Assembly: GCA_022747635.1 (NCBI GenBank)
Contig: JAKTNV010000060.1
Location: forward strand, 2,707,872-2,771,871
Direction: 5' to 3'
DNA: 64,000 bases
Origin: Hetaerina americana
Lineage: Eukaryota; Arthropoda; Insecta; Odonata; Calopterygidae
Position numbers and translations under genes: made by a program. This document shows, piece by piece, positions 54,880 through 64,000 of the stretch. Numbering within the stretch: the stretch's first letter is position 1; each line of letters begins with the position of its first letter. The notes under the pieces are model-generated. The model saw nothing but the letters and a program-made list of their open reading frames with translations. It was not told where the DNA came from and searched no databases.

Positions 54880-55255
54880 AGTTTCAAACCTCCAGTCTAA
54901 ACATTTAGTTTTGTGTGATATAATTTGAAACCATCCCCTGAATATAGGCCTGCATTGCAGTCAGGGCACCAGTACACTGTATCCCTCTTTTTACCTCGTG
55001 TAGAGCACACCGGACATCTTCTTTGAGGCCTGGACTTCTTCTCGGTCAGCTGTATCTTTTCAACTAAGTGCCTCTCAACCAATCTTTCTCACTTGAACTT
55101 TCACTATCACATCCAATAATCACTTCTCTTTCTCCGTCCAGGTGTTCAACTAAATTCTCTATATTATCTTCACTCAAAAAAAGCTTATCCTTTATGGAAT
55201 CCATTACAGGCATGATGTACAAAGCTTTTTTACTTCTCTTTCTGAAGAAAGGAAT
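54880..55255 (-). mobile_element. Internally deleted piggyBac-type element
   Basis: The minus strand encodes an acidic N-terminus (MDSIKDKLFLSEDNIENLVE, then SESSSEKDW) and, after a stop and short gap, the C-terminal Cys-rich domain at 55082-54897: CPVCSTRGKKRDTVYWCPDC then YHTKLNV. The catalytic DDD domain is missing. A TTAA at 55692-55695 next to CGCTGAGGGG may be the right terminus; I cannot see a matching left end. Confidence 0.7.
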
Positions 55256-55763
55256 CTAACAACTGAGGCTATGGACAATGGCAAGGCCTTTTGCCATGTT
55301 ATGCTGTTGCCCTGCTGTTATGACGAAACAGACAGGAAGAATGATGTACAAATGGTTCCAGAGAAATTAGATAGGGAAATCATATCAAGCAATAAAGACG
55401 AACAGAGCCTGAGGACAAAGTGTCAATGCAAAGAACTCGCTTATCTCATAACGATGGACTTCATAGATTTATCTTCCTTATAGAGTGCCTTTTCATGTGG
55501 ATGAAACAGAACAATTAGCAAGACTCATTATCTATGAGGCCTGGGAAAACCATATATATTAAAAAAATTCAATGGCGCCACAGAAAAAAATTCTAAACCG
55601 AGGGAGTGGATTGGGGTGTTTGGCATACGTTGATCCACGGATATGGCTTACCGACTGCAACATATCATGTACTTAGAACCGCGCTGAGGGGTTAAGGGAC
55701 TTTAGAAAATTTCAAAGTTTATTTTGAATGGCACGAGTTTCAAAATATGGACTACCAATATGG

Positions 55764-57112
55764 ATAGGTTAGGAGGGCTGTTCAAAAGATTCCCTAACTT
55801 TATGAATAGGGCACCTCCAGTTGGTTATTTTTCGTAATCCAATCAAAGGTGGGGATCGATATGGTGTGGTGGCTATTGTACTGGCTTCTCACCCAGAGGG
55901 TCCGGGTTCAAATCCCGGCGGTGATGAATGTTTTTCAGAGGTATCTTGATCCCTACTTGAGGTGATTTTTGGAGGGCACTTTGAGTGAGTATGCCATCCG
56001 TCGAACGGGACGTTAAGCTGCGGACCCCTTGGCGCCTTTCGTTAAGAGTAGGCTAATGCTGACGCTGGGTTTCTCTTCACCCTTAATCCTTTCATGTCCA
56101 TCCCCTATGGCGCAAATCACCTCAGCTGTCGGTCGCCTCCCCTAAATATTACTACTCCAATCAAAGGTGCTGTGTCTGCAGAAACTTCCTGTATAACCCC
56201 CTTCAACCACTTTGTTGATTAGCTACAGCTGTTTAAGTGAAGGGGTGTTCATGGAGTGCGGCAAAAAATCAGATGAGTTGATTACCGAGCCTTATAGTGA
56301 GAATGCAATGAATCATACCTTGTATTATGTGTGGTTTACCCTGCTCAGAAAAGGGGAAGCAATCAGTGGAAGACGAGCTTTCCGTAAAACCATTATTATT
56401 GTTTGATGACCCCCACATCGAGAAAGCGAACGATTTCATTCCTGCAAATTGACATTTGACTGTCAGGGAAATTGCAGAGGAGTGTGTCATCTCGATTGGG
56501 TTGTGCTATGAAATCCTGACTGAAAAATTGAGGATGCATCAAGTGCTACCAAATTCCTGCCTTGCCTGATGACAGCACACCGGAAACAACATTGATTTAA
56601 GTCTTGTCAGGAATTGTTTGATCAAGCTGAAGAGGATAAAACCTTCTTTTCCAGGATCATAACAGCTAATGGGTCATGGGTTTATGCATATGACTTGGAA
56701 ACAAAAGTGGAATCTTCACAATGGATTATGGAATCATCCCCTGCTCGAAAAGAGCACGACAAGTTTGCTTAAATATCAAGGTGTTGTTGACTTTTTTTCG
56801 ATACAAAGGGGGTTGTGCATCACAAATATATGCCTGAAGGCCAGACAGTCAATCTACCTGGGGGTTATGAGTCACCTAAGAGAGGGAATCTGGTGAAAAC
56901 CGCCCAAACTTTGGAGGAGCTGGGAGTGATTTTTTCACCACAACTACAAGTGTGCTCATTTATCTCTCAGAACTTTCTAAAAATTTGACTTAGGAGCTTA
57001 TGAGCATTCAGGATTAATCGTTCCAGGACTGTTTCAAAAAGTGCAAACTCTTCTGAGCAATATACTCACCAAACGGAGGAAAATGCTTGTGATATGACAT
57101 AGTAGAGAGTAG
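55764..57112 (+). mobile_element. Decayed mariner hosting a SINE and a Gypsy element
   Basis: Left end GAGGGCTGTTCAAAAGATTC. N-terminal HTH piece TVREIAEECVISIGLCYEIL near 56455-56515; IITANGSWVYAYDLETKVES near 56658 (first catalytic Asp changed in TANGSW); GLCITNICLKARQS near 56812. Same subfamily as 2335-2870. Interrupted by a SINE (55853-56158) and cut by the Gypsy LTR at 57117. Confidence 0.8.
55853..56158 (+). repeat. tRNA-derived SINE, family B, with target duplication
   Basis: tRNA-like head (GGTGTGGTGGCTATTGTAC, box B GGTTCAAATCCC near 55907). Body has TCGAACGGGACGTTAAGC and AATGCTGACGCTGGGTTTC. It is flanked by CCAATCAAAGGT on both sides (near 55841-55852 and 56157-56168), the target-site duplication inside the mariner. 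Confidence 0.88.
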
Positions 57113-57116
57113 GATC

Positions 57117-57421
57117 TGTGGCTCGTCTAAAAGGTCCACTAAAATACAGTTCGGCAGACTGCTGGAAATTCAGTTTATTTCCTTGTAAATACAGAAACAG
57201 GGCGCGTTGCAAACGCAGCCACGTGGTCGTGGTAGCAGAGCGTAGTTGGCTGTCTTGGCTCGCGGAGGCACAGCGTGGTTGTCTCTCTGGGCTCCGTGCG
57301 CTAACTATCGTCCTCGTGTCTCTGGTCGTGAGTCAAGCGTTTTCGCTCGGCGCCCATAGGGCGTACACCTCTGGTGGCCAGCCGGAGAACCGGCGACAGT
57401 GGACATTCTACCGGCGGCACA
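57117..57421 (-). repeat. Gypsy 3' LTR
   Basis: Begins TGTGGCTCGTC and ends CGGCGGCACA on the plus strand. Differences from the other LTR: a G/A change in GTCGTGAG, GGC versus AA in the CATAGG block, and GG versus GC near the end. Confidence 0.95.
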
Positions 57422-57436
57422 TAACCCCCTTGGCAA
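57422..57436 (-). promoter_or_regulatory. Gypsy polypurine tract
   Basis: The minus strand reads CCAAGGGGGTTAT immediately before the 3' LTR, a G-rich purine run in the position of the plus-strand primer. Confidence 0.6.
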
Positions 57437-57502
57437 AAAAAAAAATTTAGCCCTGGTATCTAAAATGAGAAGAAAAAAAAATAAAAAATCAGGGCAAGGA
57501 TA

Positions 57503-60500
57503 TTAAAACTGGAAATCCCTTAGATGGGAGGGAAAGTTGATCCTTCTTCCTGCCCGGCTGGTGTGCCTACATAGTTCATGTCTGGCGTGCTCTGAAGGTG
57601 GGCATCTTGGTGGTCGAGGCACTGGCTCTGCTTGGGGTGGCCCTGCAAAATGAACGCGCCGCTCTTGGGGCCCAGAAGGTTCTTGTACTCGGAGTGGTAC
57701 AACTGGTGTAGCAGTTAAGGTCCGAGCTGCGCGTGCTTCCCGTGAGACGTCCTCTGCTACGACATAGGCTGGCTTTAATCGGTCTATGGAGATGCTAGCC
57801 TCACGGTCCCCGATCTTCACCGTGAAAGTTTTTGCATTCCGTTGAAGGACACGGTATGGTCCATCATATGGAGGATGCAGCGGGCCCCGGACAGCATCAT
57901 GTCGTACAAAAACATGCGTAGTTGATGCCAAATCCCTAAAAATGAAAGTTTTCTTGCCGCCATGATGTACGGCTGGTTGTGGGGTTAAACTCCGCATCTG
58001 CTTGGCCAGTTGTTCGGCAAAGGAAGTTGCATCCTCTACAGTTGGTGGGGGAGTGGGAGCTAAAAATTCACCCGGAAGGCGTATCGGTTCACCATATACC
58101 AGATGAGCGGCCGTGGTTCCCAAATCCTCTCTCCATGATGCACGCAGTCCCAATAAAATGGTTGGGAGCACGTCCACCCATTGCTGCGTTTCCTGACAGT
58201 GTATGGTGGACTTCATTTGCCGGTGAAGTCGCTCGACCATCCCATTCGCGGCAGGATGATATGCGGATGTGGAAAGATGCGTAGTACCGGTCAGCCTAGT
58301 TAAACACCGGGAAAGGGCACTTTGGAACTGCCTCCCCTGGTCCGTTGTTACCCGTTCAGGTGTTCCAAAGCGGGCAATCCACCCTGAAAAGAAAGCTCGC
58401 GCCACACTCTCCGCCGTGATATCTTCCAAAGGAAAGGCTTCGGGCCAGCGAGAAAAGCGGTCAATGCAGGTTAAACAGTACCTATTACCTCTGCAATGTG
58501 GGAGGGGGCCAACTATATCTAAATGAACGTGGTCGAACCTCCTTGACGGAGCACTATATTCTTTTAAGGGGGAGGAAACATGTCTGGTTACTTTAGACCT
58601 TTGGCACTGTAGACACTGCTTTGCCCATTCACGGCAATCCTTTCGTATTGAGGGCCAAACGAAACGTGAGGTAACCAGTTTCATAGTTGCCTTGACACCA
58701 GGGTGTGCCAAACTATGTAGTGAATTAAATGCACAGCGTCGAAATGGGGGTGTCACGTAGGGGCGCACGCTCTCAGTGGAAACATCACACAGGAGATCCT
58801 TTGCGGTTTCCGAAAGGCGGATCTTTTTTAAATCAAGAGAGCTCCCGAATCGTAGGTGCGATAACAACTCCTCATCGGTCTTTTGCGACTCTGCTAGGGC
58901 GGCGAAATCAATCGCGGGCGAAACTTCTTCTACCCTTGACAGAGCATCGGCCACCACATTGTCCTCCCCAGCAACATGCCGTATGTCTGTGGTGAATTGG
59001 CCGATTAAGTCCAAATACCGAAATTGTCTCGGAGAGCACTTTGCCATCTTTTGCCTGAAGGCGTATGTTAGGGGTTTATGGTCCGTATAAATAACAAAAT
59101 GGCGGCCTTCTAACATATGTTTAAAATGTAATATAGCCTTATAAATGGCTAGAAGTTCGCGATCGTATGGGCTATATTTCTTTTGGGCCTTGTCGAGCTT
59201 CTTCGAAAAGAAACTCAGGGGTTGGCAAGCTTCCCCGGCCCATTGTTGGAGAACGGAACCCACAGAAAAGTCGGAGGCGTCGGTGAACACTGCTAGGGGT
59301 AGGGAGAGTTCAGGGTGGGACAGGAGCGTAGCACCACATAAGGCGTCTTTACAAGCGTCGAAACACTGACGCAACTCAGGAGTCCACTCGATAGGGTCTT
59401 TTCCCTTAACATTTCCTTTCAATAACTCGTTTAAAGGGGCCTGGAGCAAGGCGGCCTTCGGTATAAACCGTCTATAGAAATTGATCATGCCAAGAAATTG
59501 GCGAAGAGTTTTTACACTGTTAGGCAACGGAAAATCCCGTATGGCTAGCACTTTCTCGGGCTGCGGCCGTGTTCCTTCCGATGACACAACATACCCCAAG
59601 AACTTCACCTCCTTTGCTCCAAACACACACTTCCTTGTATTAATGACCACCCCGTGCTTTTTTAAACACTCAAACAGTAACCGGAGGTGTTGTTCATGTT
59701 GTTCCTCTGATTCCGAGGCAACTAAAATGTCGTCTATGTACACAGAACAAAAGGGAAAATCGCGCAAAATGTTATCCATAAATCGTTGAAATGTTTGTGC
59801 TGCATTGCGAAGCCCAAAACCCATAAAAGGAAATTCAAATAACTTGAATGGCGTGGTAATTGCGGTTTTGGCGATATCACTGGTATTAACAGGAATGTTA
59901 TTGTATGCCCGCACAAGGTCGATCGAAAAAATGTTCTTACCCGACAGTGTCTGTGAGAAATCCTCAATATGAGGCACGGGATACCTGTCTGGGATGGTTC
60001 CCGCATTCAGGGCTCGATAGTCACCGCACGGTCTCCATTCTGGATCTTTCTTGGGAACTAAATGCAGGGGTGAAGACCAGCTACTCTCTGATCTCCTCGC
60101 TTTCCCGGTTTGCAGCATTAGCTGGAATTCCTTCTTCGCAATTATCAGCTTATCGGGTGCCAACCGTCTGGGCTTACAAGCGACGGGTGGTCCGGGAGTG
60201 GTACGGATGTAGTGCACCGTGTCGTGCTGCGGCTCAGTGGAGATTCCAGGGGGGCGCGTGATTTGCGGAAACAACGCAAGGATGCTGTGGTATCTTGAAT
60301 TTCCCGCAACCGCTTTCACATGGTGGGATGGGCCGGGAACAACTTTGCCGGGTGCGGAAAGCGTAGTGCCGGCATCGATGAGCCGCTTATTCTTCATGTC
60401 GACTAATAGCCCGTAATGCCGCAGGAAGTCAGCGCCGACAATTGGCTTCGTAACCTCGGCAATCACGAATGCCCACACATAATCGCGCCTGAGACCAAAA

Positions 60501-61312
60501 TTCAGTTTCAATTCAATGGACTCATATGTGCTAATAACAGATCCATTGGCCGCATAAAGTTCGTAGTTTGTTTTCTGCCGGGGCCCTTTTATCCGGGATC
60601 GTGGAAAAACACACAAATCTGATCCGGTATCAACTAAAAACAGGAGTTTGGTGGTTTCGTCGGACACGAAGAGGCGGCTGGATATAGGGCTAAGGTCGTC
60701 AGCCGCGTCTTCCTGATCGAAATTGCAAGGGGAAATGCACTTACGCGCATCGGCGCCAAACCTCCAATGATACCAACATATGGAATCGGGACGCTGGCGA
60801 GGCGAATAACCCCTGCTGGATTTGCTGCGGTTTCGACTTCGGGACCGCGACCGATGTCTTCTGGAGGACCAATCCCGTTGATCCTGAGACTGGGAAACCG
60901 AGAGTGATGCCACCTGGCGCGTCAGGTCATCCATGCGGTGCAGCAGGGTTGCCAACATGGCGGAGCACGAACCGGAACAAGAGCCCGTTGGCGGCAATGG
61001 CGGATTGACTTCCGGAAGACGCTGTATCACTTCCGATGCACGTGGTACCACCTCGTTCAGGCGGTCGGCGAGGGCCGCCATCGCATCTAAGTTGATCCCT
61101 TCATGTGCCGTCAAAATCGCGTGCATGTTTGATGGGAGTCGCGTAAGCCATAATGATCGAAGGAAGTCATCCGACACTGTGGTTCCCGCCAAACTTCGTA
61201 GGTACCGAAGGAACTGCGATGGTTTTCTATCGCCCATTTCCTCGCGTTCTACCAACAGTTTAATTTTTTGTTCTGTGGTAGCCGACAATCGACGAATAAG
61301 CTCCTCTTTCAA
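57503..61312 (-). CDS. Gypsy gag-pol polyprotein (after the stop)
   Basis: 1269 codons, uninterrupted. Residue numbers count from the codon after the stop. Gag remainder 1-200 with [13 protein letters not shown], an Arg/Ser-rich stretch and a Cys/His zinc motif ([14 protein letters not shown], about 179-192). Protease [10 protein letters not shown] (DTG 228-230). RT with [13 protein letters not shown] and [10 protein letters not shown] (DD 527-528). RNase H with [11 protein letters not shown] (D677) and IYTDHKPL. Integrase HHCC zinc site (H865, H869, C899, C902) and catalytic D931 (HLDIVGPLP), D990 (TTDQGRQF) and E1026 (NGMVERLHR). All key residues are present, so apart from the gag stop the element is intact. 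There is no ATG start of its own after the stop; it needs read-through or is inactive. Confidence 0.95.
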   Translation of the reverse strand: MKEELIRRLSATTEQKIKLLVEREEMGDRKPSQFLRYLRSLAGTTVSDDFLRSLWLTRLPSNMHAILTAHEGINLDAMAALADRLNEVVPRASEVIQRLPEVNPPLPPTGSCSGSCSAMLATLLHRMDDLTRQVASLSVSQSQDQRDWSSRRHRSRSRSRNRSKSSRGYSPRQRPDSICWYHWRFGADARKCISPCNFDQEDAADDLSPISSRLFVSDETTKLLFLVDTGSDLCVFPRSRIKGPRQKTNYELYAANGSVISTYESIELKLNFGLRRDYVWAFVIAEVTKPIVGADFLRHYGLLVDMKNKRLIDAGTTLSAPGKVVPGPSHHVKAVAGNSRYHSILALFPQITRPPGISTEPQHDTVHYIRTTPGPPVACKPRRLAPDKLIIAKKEFQLMLQTGKARRSESSWSSPLHLVPKKDPEWRPCGDYRALNAGTIPDRYPVPHIEDFSQTLSGKNIFSIDLVRAYNNIPVNTSDIAKTAITTPFKLFEFPFMGFGLRNAAQTFQRFMDNILRDFPFCSVYIDDILVASESEEQHEQHLRLLFECLKKHGVVINTRKCVFGAKEVKFLGYVVSSEGTRPQPEKVLAIRDFPLPNSVKTLRQFLGMINFYRRFIPKAALLQAPLNELLKGNVKGKDPIEWTPELRQCFDACKDALCGATLLSHPELSLPLAVFTDASDFSVGSVLQQWAGEACQPLSFFSKKLDKAQKKYSPYDRELLAIYKAILHFKHMLEGRHFVIYTDHKPLTYAFRQKMAKCSPRQFRYLDLIGQFTTDIRHVAGEDNVVADALSRVEEVSPAIDFAALAESQKTDEELLSHLRFGSSLDLKKIRLSETAKDLLCDVSTESVRPYVTPPFRRCAFNSLHSLAHPGVKATMKLVTSRFVWPSIRKDCREWAKQCLQCQRSKVTRHVSSPLKEYSAPSRRFDHVHLDIVGPLPHCRGNRYCLTCIDRFSRWPEAFPLEDITAESVARAFFSGWIARFGTPERVTTDQGRQFQSALSRCLTRLTGTTHLSTSAYHPAANGMVERLHRQMKSTIHCQETQQWVDVLPTILLGLRASWREDLGTTAAHLVYGEPIRLPGEFLAPTPPPTVEDATSFAEQLAKQMRSLTPQPAVHHGGKKTFIFRDLASTTHVFVRHDAVRGPLHPPYDGPYRVLQRNAKTFTVKIGDREASISIDRLKPAYVVAEDVSREARAARTLTATPVVPLRVQEPSGPQERRVHFAGPPQAEPVPRPPRCPPSEHARHELCRHTSRAGRRINFPSHLRDFQF

Positions 61313-61570
61313 TCAGCTGTACTTATTCTCGTTCGGTGGACTAATTATCAAATCCTCCACCTCTTGGGCGTACCTATTGTCCAAGTTGCTGACCACATAC
61401 CAAAATTTGGTGGAGTCTTGGGTTATACCGGCTAGGCTAAACTGGCCCTCGACTTGCGCAAACCAAAGGGCGGGCTTTTCGGGCCAGAATGGCGGAACAC
61501 GTACCGAAATGCGGTCCACTTCGGCAGAAACGGCAACCGAGTCAGACACGTGGTCGGTCATGATGCACAC
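61313..61570 (-). CDS. Gypsy gag N-terminus (before in-frame TGA)
   Basis: 85 codons containing VRVPPFWPEKPALWFAQVEG, QFSLAGITQDSTKFWYVVSN and AQEVEDLIISPPNENKYS, the typical start of capsid in this Gypsy group. TGA follows directly. The next frame (from 61309 leftwards) continues with LKEELIRRL in the same frame, so one nonsense change splits gag. Confidence 0.9.
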   Translation of the reverse strand: MCIMTDHVSDSVAVSAEVDRISVRVPPFWPEKPALWFAQVEGQFSLAGITQDSTKFWYVVSNLDNRYAQEVEDLIISPPNENKYS

Positions 61571-61698
61571 GATATTTCGGAAGAATTAAATACAAAAACA
61601 AGGCACTGACACAACACTCGCGAGACGTACAAAAATAAATTTAACGGCACGGACCAAATACGGCGATACGGTGTGATCTTTTCATTAGCGTTCTGCCG

Positions 61699-61716
61699 AT
61701 CACGTCGGGGTCACCA
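61699..61716 (-). promoter_or_regulatory. Gypsy primer-binding site, tRNA-Trp
   Basis: The plus strand ATCACGTCGGGGTCACCA equals the 3' end of arthropod tRNA-Trp plus CCA as I know it, so the minus strand is complementary for 18 nt. It lies two bases inside the 5' LTR. tRNA-Trp priming is reported for CsRn1-type elements. Confidence 0.85.
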
Positions 61717-61718
61717 AT

Positions 61719-62023
61719 TGTGGCTCGTCTAAAAGGTCCACTAAAATACAGTTCGGCAGACTGCTGGAAATTCAGTTTATTTCCTTGTAAATACAGAAAC
61801 AGGGCGCGTTGCAAACGCAGCCACGTGGTCGTGGTAGCAGAGCGTAGTTGGCTGTCTTGGCTCGCGGAGGCACAGCGTGGTTGTCTCTCTGGGCTCCGTG
61901 CGCTAACTATCGTCCTCGTGTCTCTGGTCATGAGTCAAGCGTTTTCGCTCGGCGCCCATAGGAAGTACACCTCTGGTGGCCAGCCGGAGAACCGGCGACA
62001 GTGGACATTCTACCGGCGCCACA
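61719..62023 (-). repeat. Gypsy 5' LTR (contains the promoter)
   Basis: Matches 57117-57421 over its full 305 bp except about four bases; TG...CA ends. Transcription runs to the left from here. Confidence 0.95.
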
Positions 62024-62029
62024 GATCAG

Positions 62030-62455
62030 TTTCTATTTCAACAATACTTGAAACATCAACAGTTTAAATACAGAAATACTGTGAATTTCGCAAAAATTAA
62101 GATATTTGCTACATTTATAAATCATAGTTCTCTTTAAAGTTAATTATGATGTACAATGTAAAAGAATGAAAATTTGCAAGATCAATTCTTGCCAATTTGA
62201 TTTGGAGTTGCCTATGTATTATAATGGTTAATTGTCTTTTACCAATTATATTTTAGGAGCCAAGGCAGAAATTTGTCGAAAACACTCAATAAAACTAATT
62301 TCACATTTTTTAGCATGTTACTTTGACGTTCTACTTTTTTAGTATACTTCTCTTCTATGTCCCATACTTATTATTTTTCACAAGTGTTTGGATTAGTGAA
62401 AATGAATAAATTCTGATGAATGACTACATTGTTAATCTGAGAATGTTTAAACTTA
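62030..62455. other. No recognisable features
   Basis: AT-rich DNA right of the Gypsy element; the first tens of bases may be the cut-off end of the host mariner. Confidence 0.35.
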
Positions 62456-62486
62456 TATGCAACAATTTCAGTGTGTAAAAATCATT

Positions 62487-62560
62487 CACCTTGACCGGGA
62501 TTCGAACCCGGATCTCTCAATGTCTGGTCAAGTGCTTAAGCCAGTTAAGCTATCAAGGCA
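62487..62560 (-). tRNA. tRNA-like unit, left arm of second fold-back
   Basis: Minus-strand unit with box B GGGTTCGAATCC and T arm CCGGG/CCCGG. The D arm reads GCTTAACTGGCTTAAGC and the acceptor end is weak. Non-canonical anticodon loop; a relic. Confidence 0.35.
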
Positions 62561-62581
62561 TCCTCTTAAACTCTAAGAGGA

Positions 62582-62655
62582 CACCTGGATAGCTTAACTG
62601 GGTAAAGCACTCGACCAGACATTGAGAGATCCAGGTTCGAATCCTGGTCAAGGTG
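62582..62655 (+). tRNA. tRNA-like unit, right arm of second fold-back
   Basis: Clover-leaf fit: acceptor CACCTGG/CAAGGTG (one mismatch), D arm GCTT/AAGC, anticodon stem CTCGA/TTGAG with loop CCAGACA (triplet AGA, C at 33), T arm CCAGG-TTCGAAT-CCTGG. Compared with the 10-kb units, the T stem changes on both sides (CTGGG/CCCAG to CCAGG/CCTGG), and so does one acceptor pair. Confidence 0.42.
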
Positions 62656-62764
62656 AATGATTTTTACACTCTGAAATTTTTGCATTGAAATACATATTAG
62701 CGGATGACTCCGTTAAAAGTTACTGTTACGGCATCTCCCACAGTTTCTTTGGAAATTAAACTTA

Positions 62765-63210
62765 TAAGTAAATACAGTGAAATTTAGGAAAATCTTTTCG
62801 GGGATGTTCACTTGTCAGTTTTTGTTGCTACGATAATGTGACATCTCTACAGGTGTGTAGGAGGAATAAGGTTGTATGAGCAGGAAATTTTTAAATGAGG
62901 TGTTTTTTGTATGATGATAAAAAGTATCAAATTTTTGTTAGAAAACATCAGTGACATTTATATTAGGTCCAAATTATAGTTGGAAAATATGGTTCATATT
63001 TAAAAATTCATCACTCAAGTCCTCATCTTCAAGTTTCGTTAAGGTATCACTTAAATTGTTATATCTCCATAAATACTTCCTCACTATAGGTGTCATTGTC
63101 AACTCCAGAAATGGTGAAACATTAGCTTGTATTTGGTGATGTTGAAATCAACTCATTGAGATATAACTAGAGGTAAAGTTTAAATAAAATAATGTTAAAA
63201 TTTTTACATA
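62765..63210. other. No recognisable features
   Basis: AT-rich spacer between the fold-back and the right-edge mariner. Confidence 0.4.
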
Positions 63211-63214
63211 AATA

Positions 63215-64000
63215 CAAGGTGTGATCAAAAATAGACCGGATTGATTTTATTCTGCGCAAACCGTTCAATGGATCGAGACGAGAGACAGTGCTCCATCTAG
63301 ATACACATGTGACAACCAAAGTGAGATGTTTTATGTTTGCTTATGTCCAGTCGTTATGCAGCAGCATTGGTACGTGTCTTAACCTGTTCGCCACTGCATG
63401 CAATGGCAGCAATGAAGGAGCTAGAGGAACAGCGTGTGTGCATGAAATTTTGTTTCAAACTTGGAAAAAGGAGACATTTGGAATGATTCAGCAAGTCTTT
63501 GTTAATGAAGCTATGAGTCGAAGCTAGTATTTTGAATGGTACAGTCGTTTGAAATCAGGCAGAACCTCAACAGATGAAGATTCGCGAATGTGGTGGCCTT
63601 CCACTTCGACAGACTCCAACCATGTCACATTGGCGAACGATTTGGTACGGGTAAATTGCCGTTTAACTGTTAGGGAGATAGCTGAGGACATGAGCATTAG
63701 TTAGGCTCCTGTCAGACAATTTTGACAGACATTATTGGCATGACGTACGTTGTATCAAAATTCATTCTGCGGGTGCTGACTGATGAACAGAGACAAAAAT
63801 GTGTGGATATTTCTCTGAAACTTCTGGATCGAGCCAATGCCAACCCAGAGTTTCTTAAAACCATCATAACCGGTGACAACACCTGGGTTTACGGTTATGA
63901 TGTTGAGATAAAGGCCCAGTCTTCTCAGTGGAAAGGTCCTCATTCTCCGTGATCAAAGAAAGCTCGCATGTTGCGGTCCAATGTGAAGGTCATGCTGGTG
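63215..64000 (+). mobile_element. Mariner, truncated by window edge
   Basis: Left end AAGGTGTGATCAAAAATAGA (TIR-like). N-terminus CMKFCFKLGK near 63440; SGRTSTDEDSRM near 63555; LTVREIAEDMSIS near 63666; LTDEQRQKCVDISLKLLDRA near 63778; IITGDNTWVYGYDVEIKAQS near 63865 (first catalytic Asp present). At least two stops break the frame. The C-terminal half lies beyond the window. Confidence 0.85.

Larger units (their letters stand above)
57117..62023 (-). mobile_element. Complete Gypsy LTR retrotransposon
   Basis: 4907 bp with 305-bp LTRs, a 4-bp target duplication GATC (57113-57116 and 62024-62027), gag-pol in one frame, no envelope gene. The LTRs differ at about four positions, so insertion is fairly recent. 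PBS and clade-type gag agree with the CsRn1-like Gypsy group. Inserted into a mariner. Confidence 0.96.
62457..62760. repeat. Second fold-back element with tRNA-like units
   Basis: Inverted arms meet at CTCTTAAACTCTAAGAG (62563-62579). Left and right ends carry GCAACAATTTCAG and its inverse, and the right tail repeats ATTAGCGGATGACTCCGTTA and GGCATCTCCCACAGTTTC, as in the 10-kb element. Confidence 0.82.

Noticed and set aside
57979..60622. Many plus-strand open frames of 65-118 codons across the Gypsy element
   Set aside because: Antisense shadows of the 1269-codon polyprotein.
57117..62023. An envelope gene or endogenous retrovirus
   Set aside because: The space between pol end and 3' LTR is under 100 bp; no envelope-like frame exists.

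Overview
The window looks like a nuclear genome segment of an arthropod, most likely an insect. It is AT-rich and has spliced genes with long introns. It carries a dense, nested load of mariner, CR1/L2-like and RTE-like non-LTR, Penelope, Gypsy, Copia, piggyBac and tRNA-SINE sequences. I see no rRNA genes, CRISPR arrays or bacterial-style operons. The species cannot be fixed from the sequence alone.

Two host genes are supported. (1) Positions 20652 to 1, minus strand: the 5' nine exons of the actin-related protein 5 gene (ARP5/ACTR5, INO80 chromatin remodeller). Splice sites and phases agree throughout, and the gene runs off the left edge. Its introns hold most of the mariner and SINE copies between 1.6 and 17.3 kb. 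(2) Positions 40099 to about 54391, plus strand: an unrecognised small acidic-to-basic protein gene with six phase-compatible exons. Exons 2 and 3 are tandem duplicates of each other. One 9-kb intron is filled with transposon remnants.

Layout. 1-20.9 kb: ARP5 and its promoter, with a mariner with very long TIRs (6.04-7.36 kb), older mariners, RTE, CR1 and Copia remnants, SINEs, and a fold-back element carrying tRNA look-alikes (9.97-10.86 kb). 21.5-34.1 kb: a block of minus-strand non-LTR retrotransposon remnants, including one with PHD, esterase, endonuclease and RT parts, plus two perfect or near-perfect palindromes. 34.09-37.70 kb: (TA)n/(CA)n microsatellites holding a 757-bp mariner deletion derivative and a nearly intact Penelope-like element (RT plus GIY-YIG, one in-frame stop, hammerhead-like 3' motif). 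40-54.4 kb: gene 2 with mariner, CR1 and RTE remnants in its introns. 54.9-64 kb: an internally deleted piggyBac, then a mariner carrying a tRNA-SINE and a young, complete Gypsy element (57117-62023, matching 305-bp LTRs, GATC target duplication, tRNA-Trp primer site). A second tRNA-bearing fold-back and a truncated mariner follow at the right edge.

The most unusual signal is a family of short repeats sharing a hammerhead-ribozyme-like fold with compensatory stem changes (1.74, 9.65 and 31.38 kb). The 31.38-kb copy exists as a perfect 164-bp palindrome. The Penelope 3' end has a related motif. Second are the two fold-back elements that carry clover-leaf-compatible tRNA-like units in their arms.
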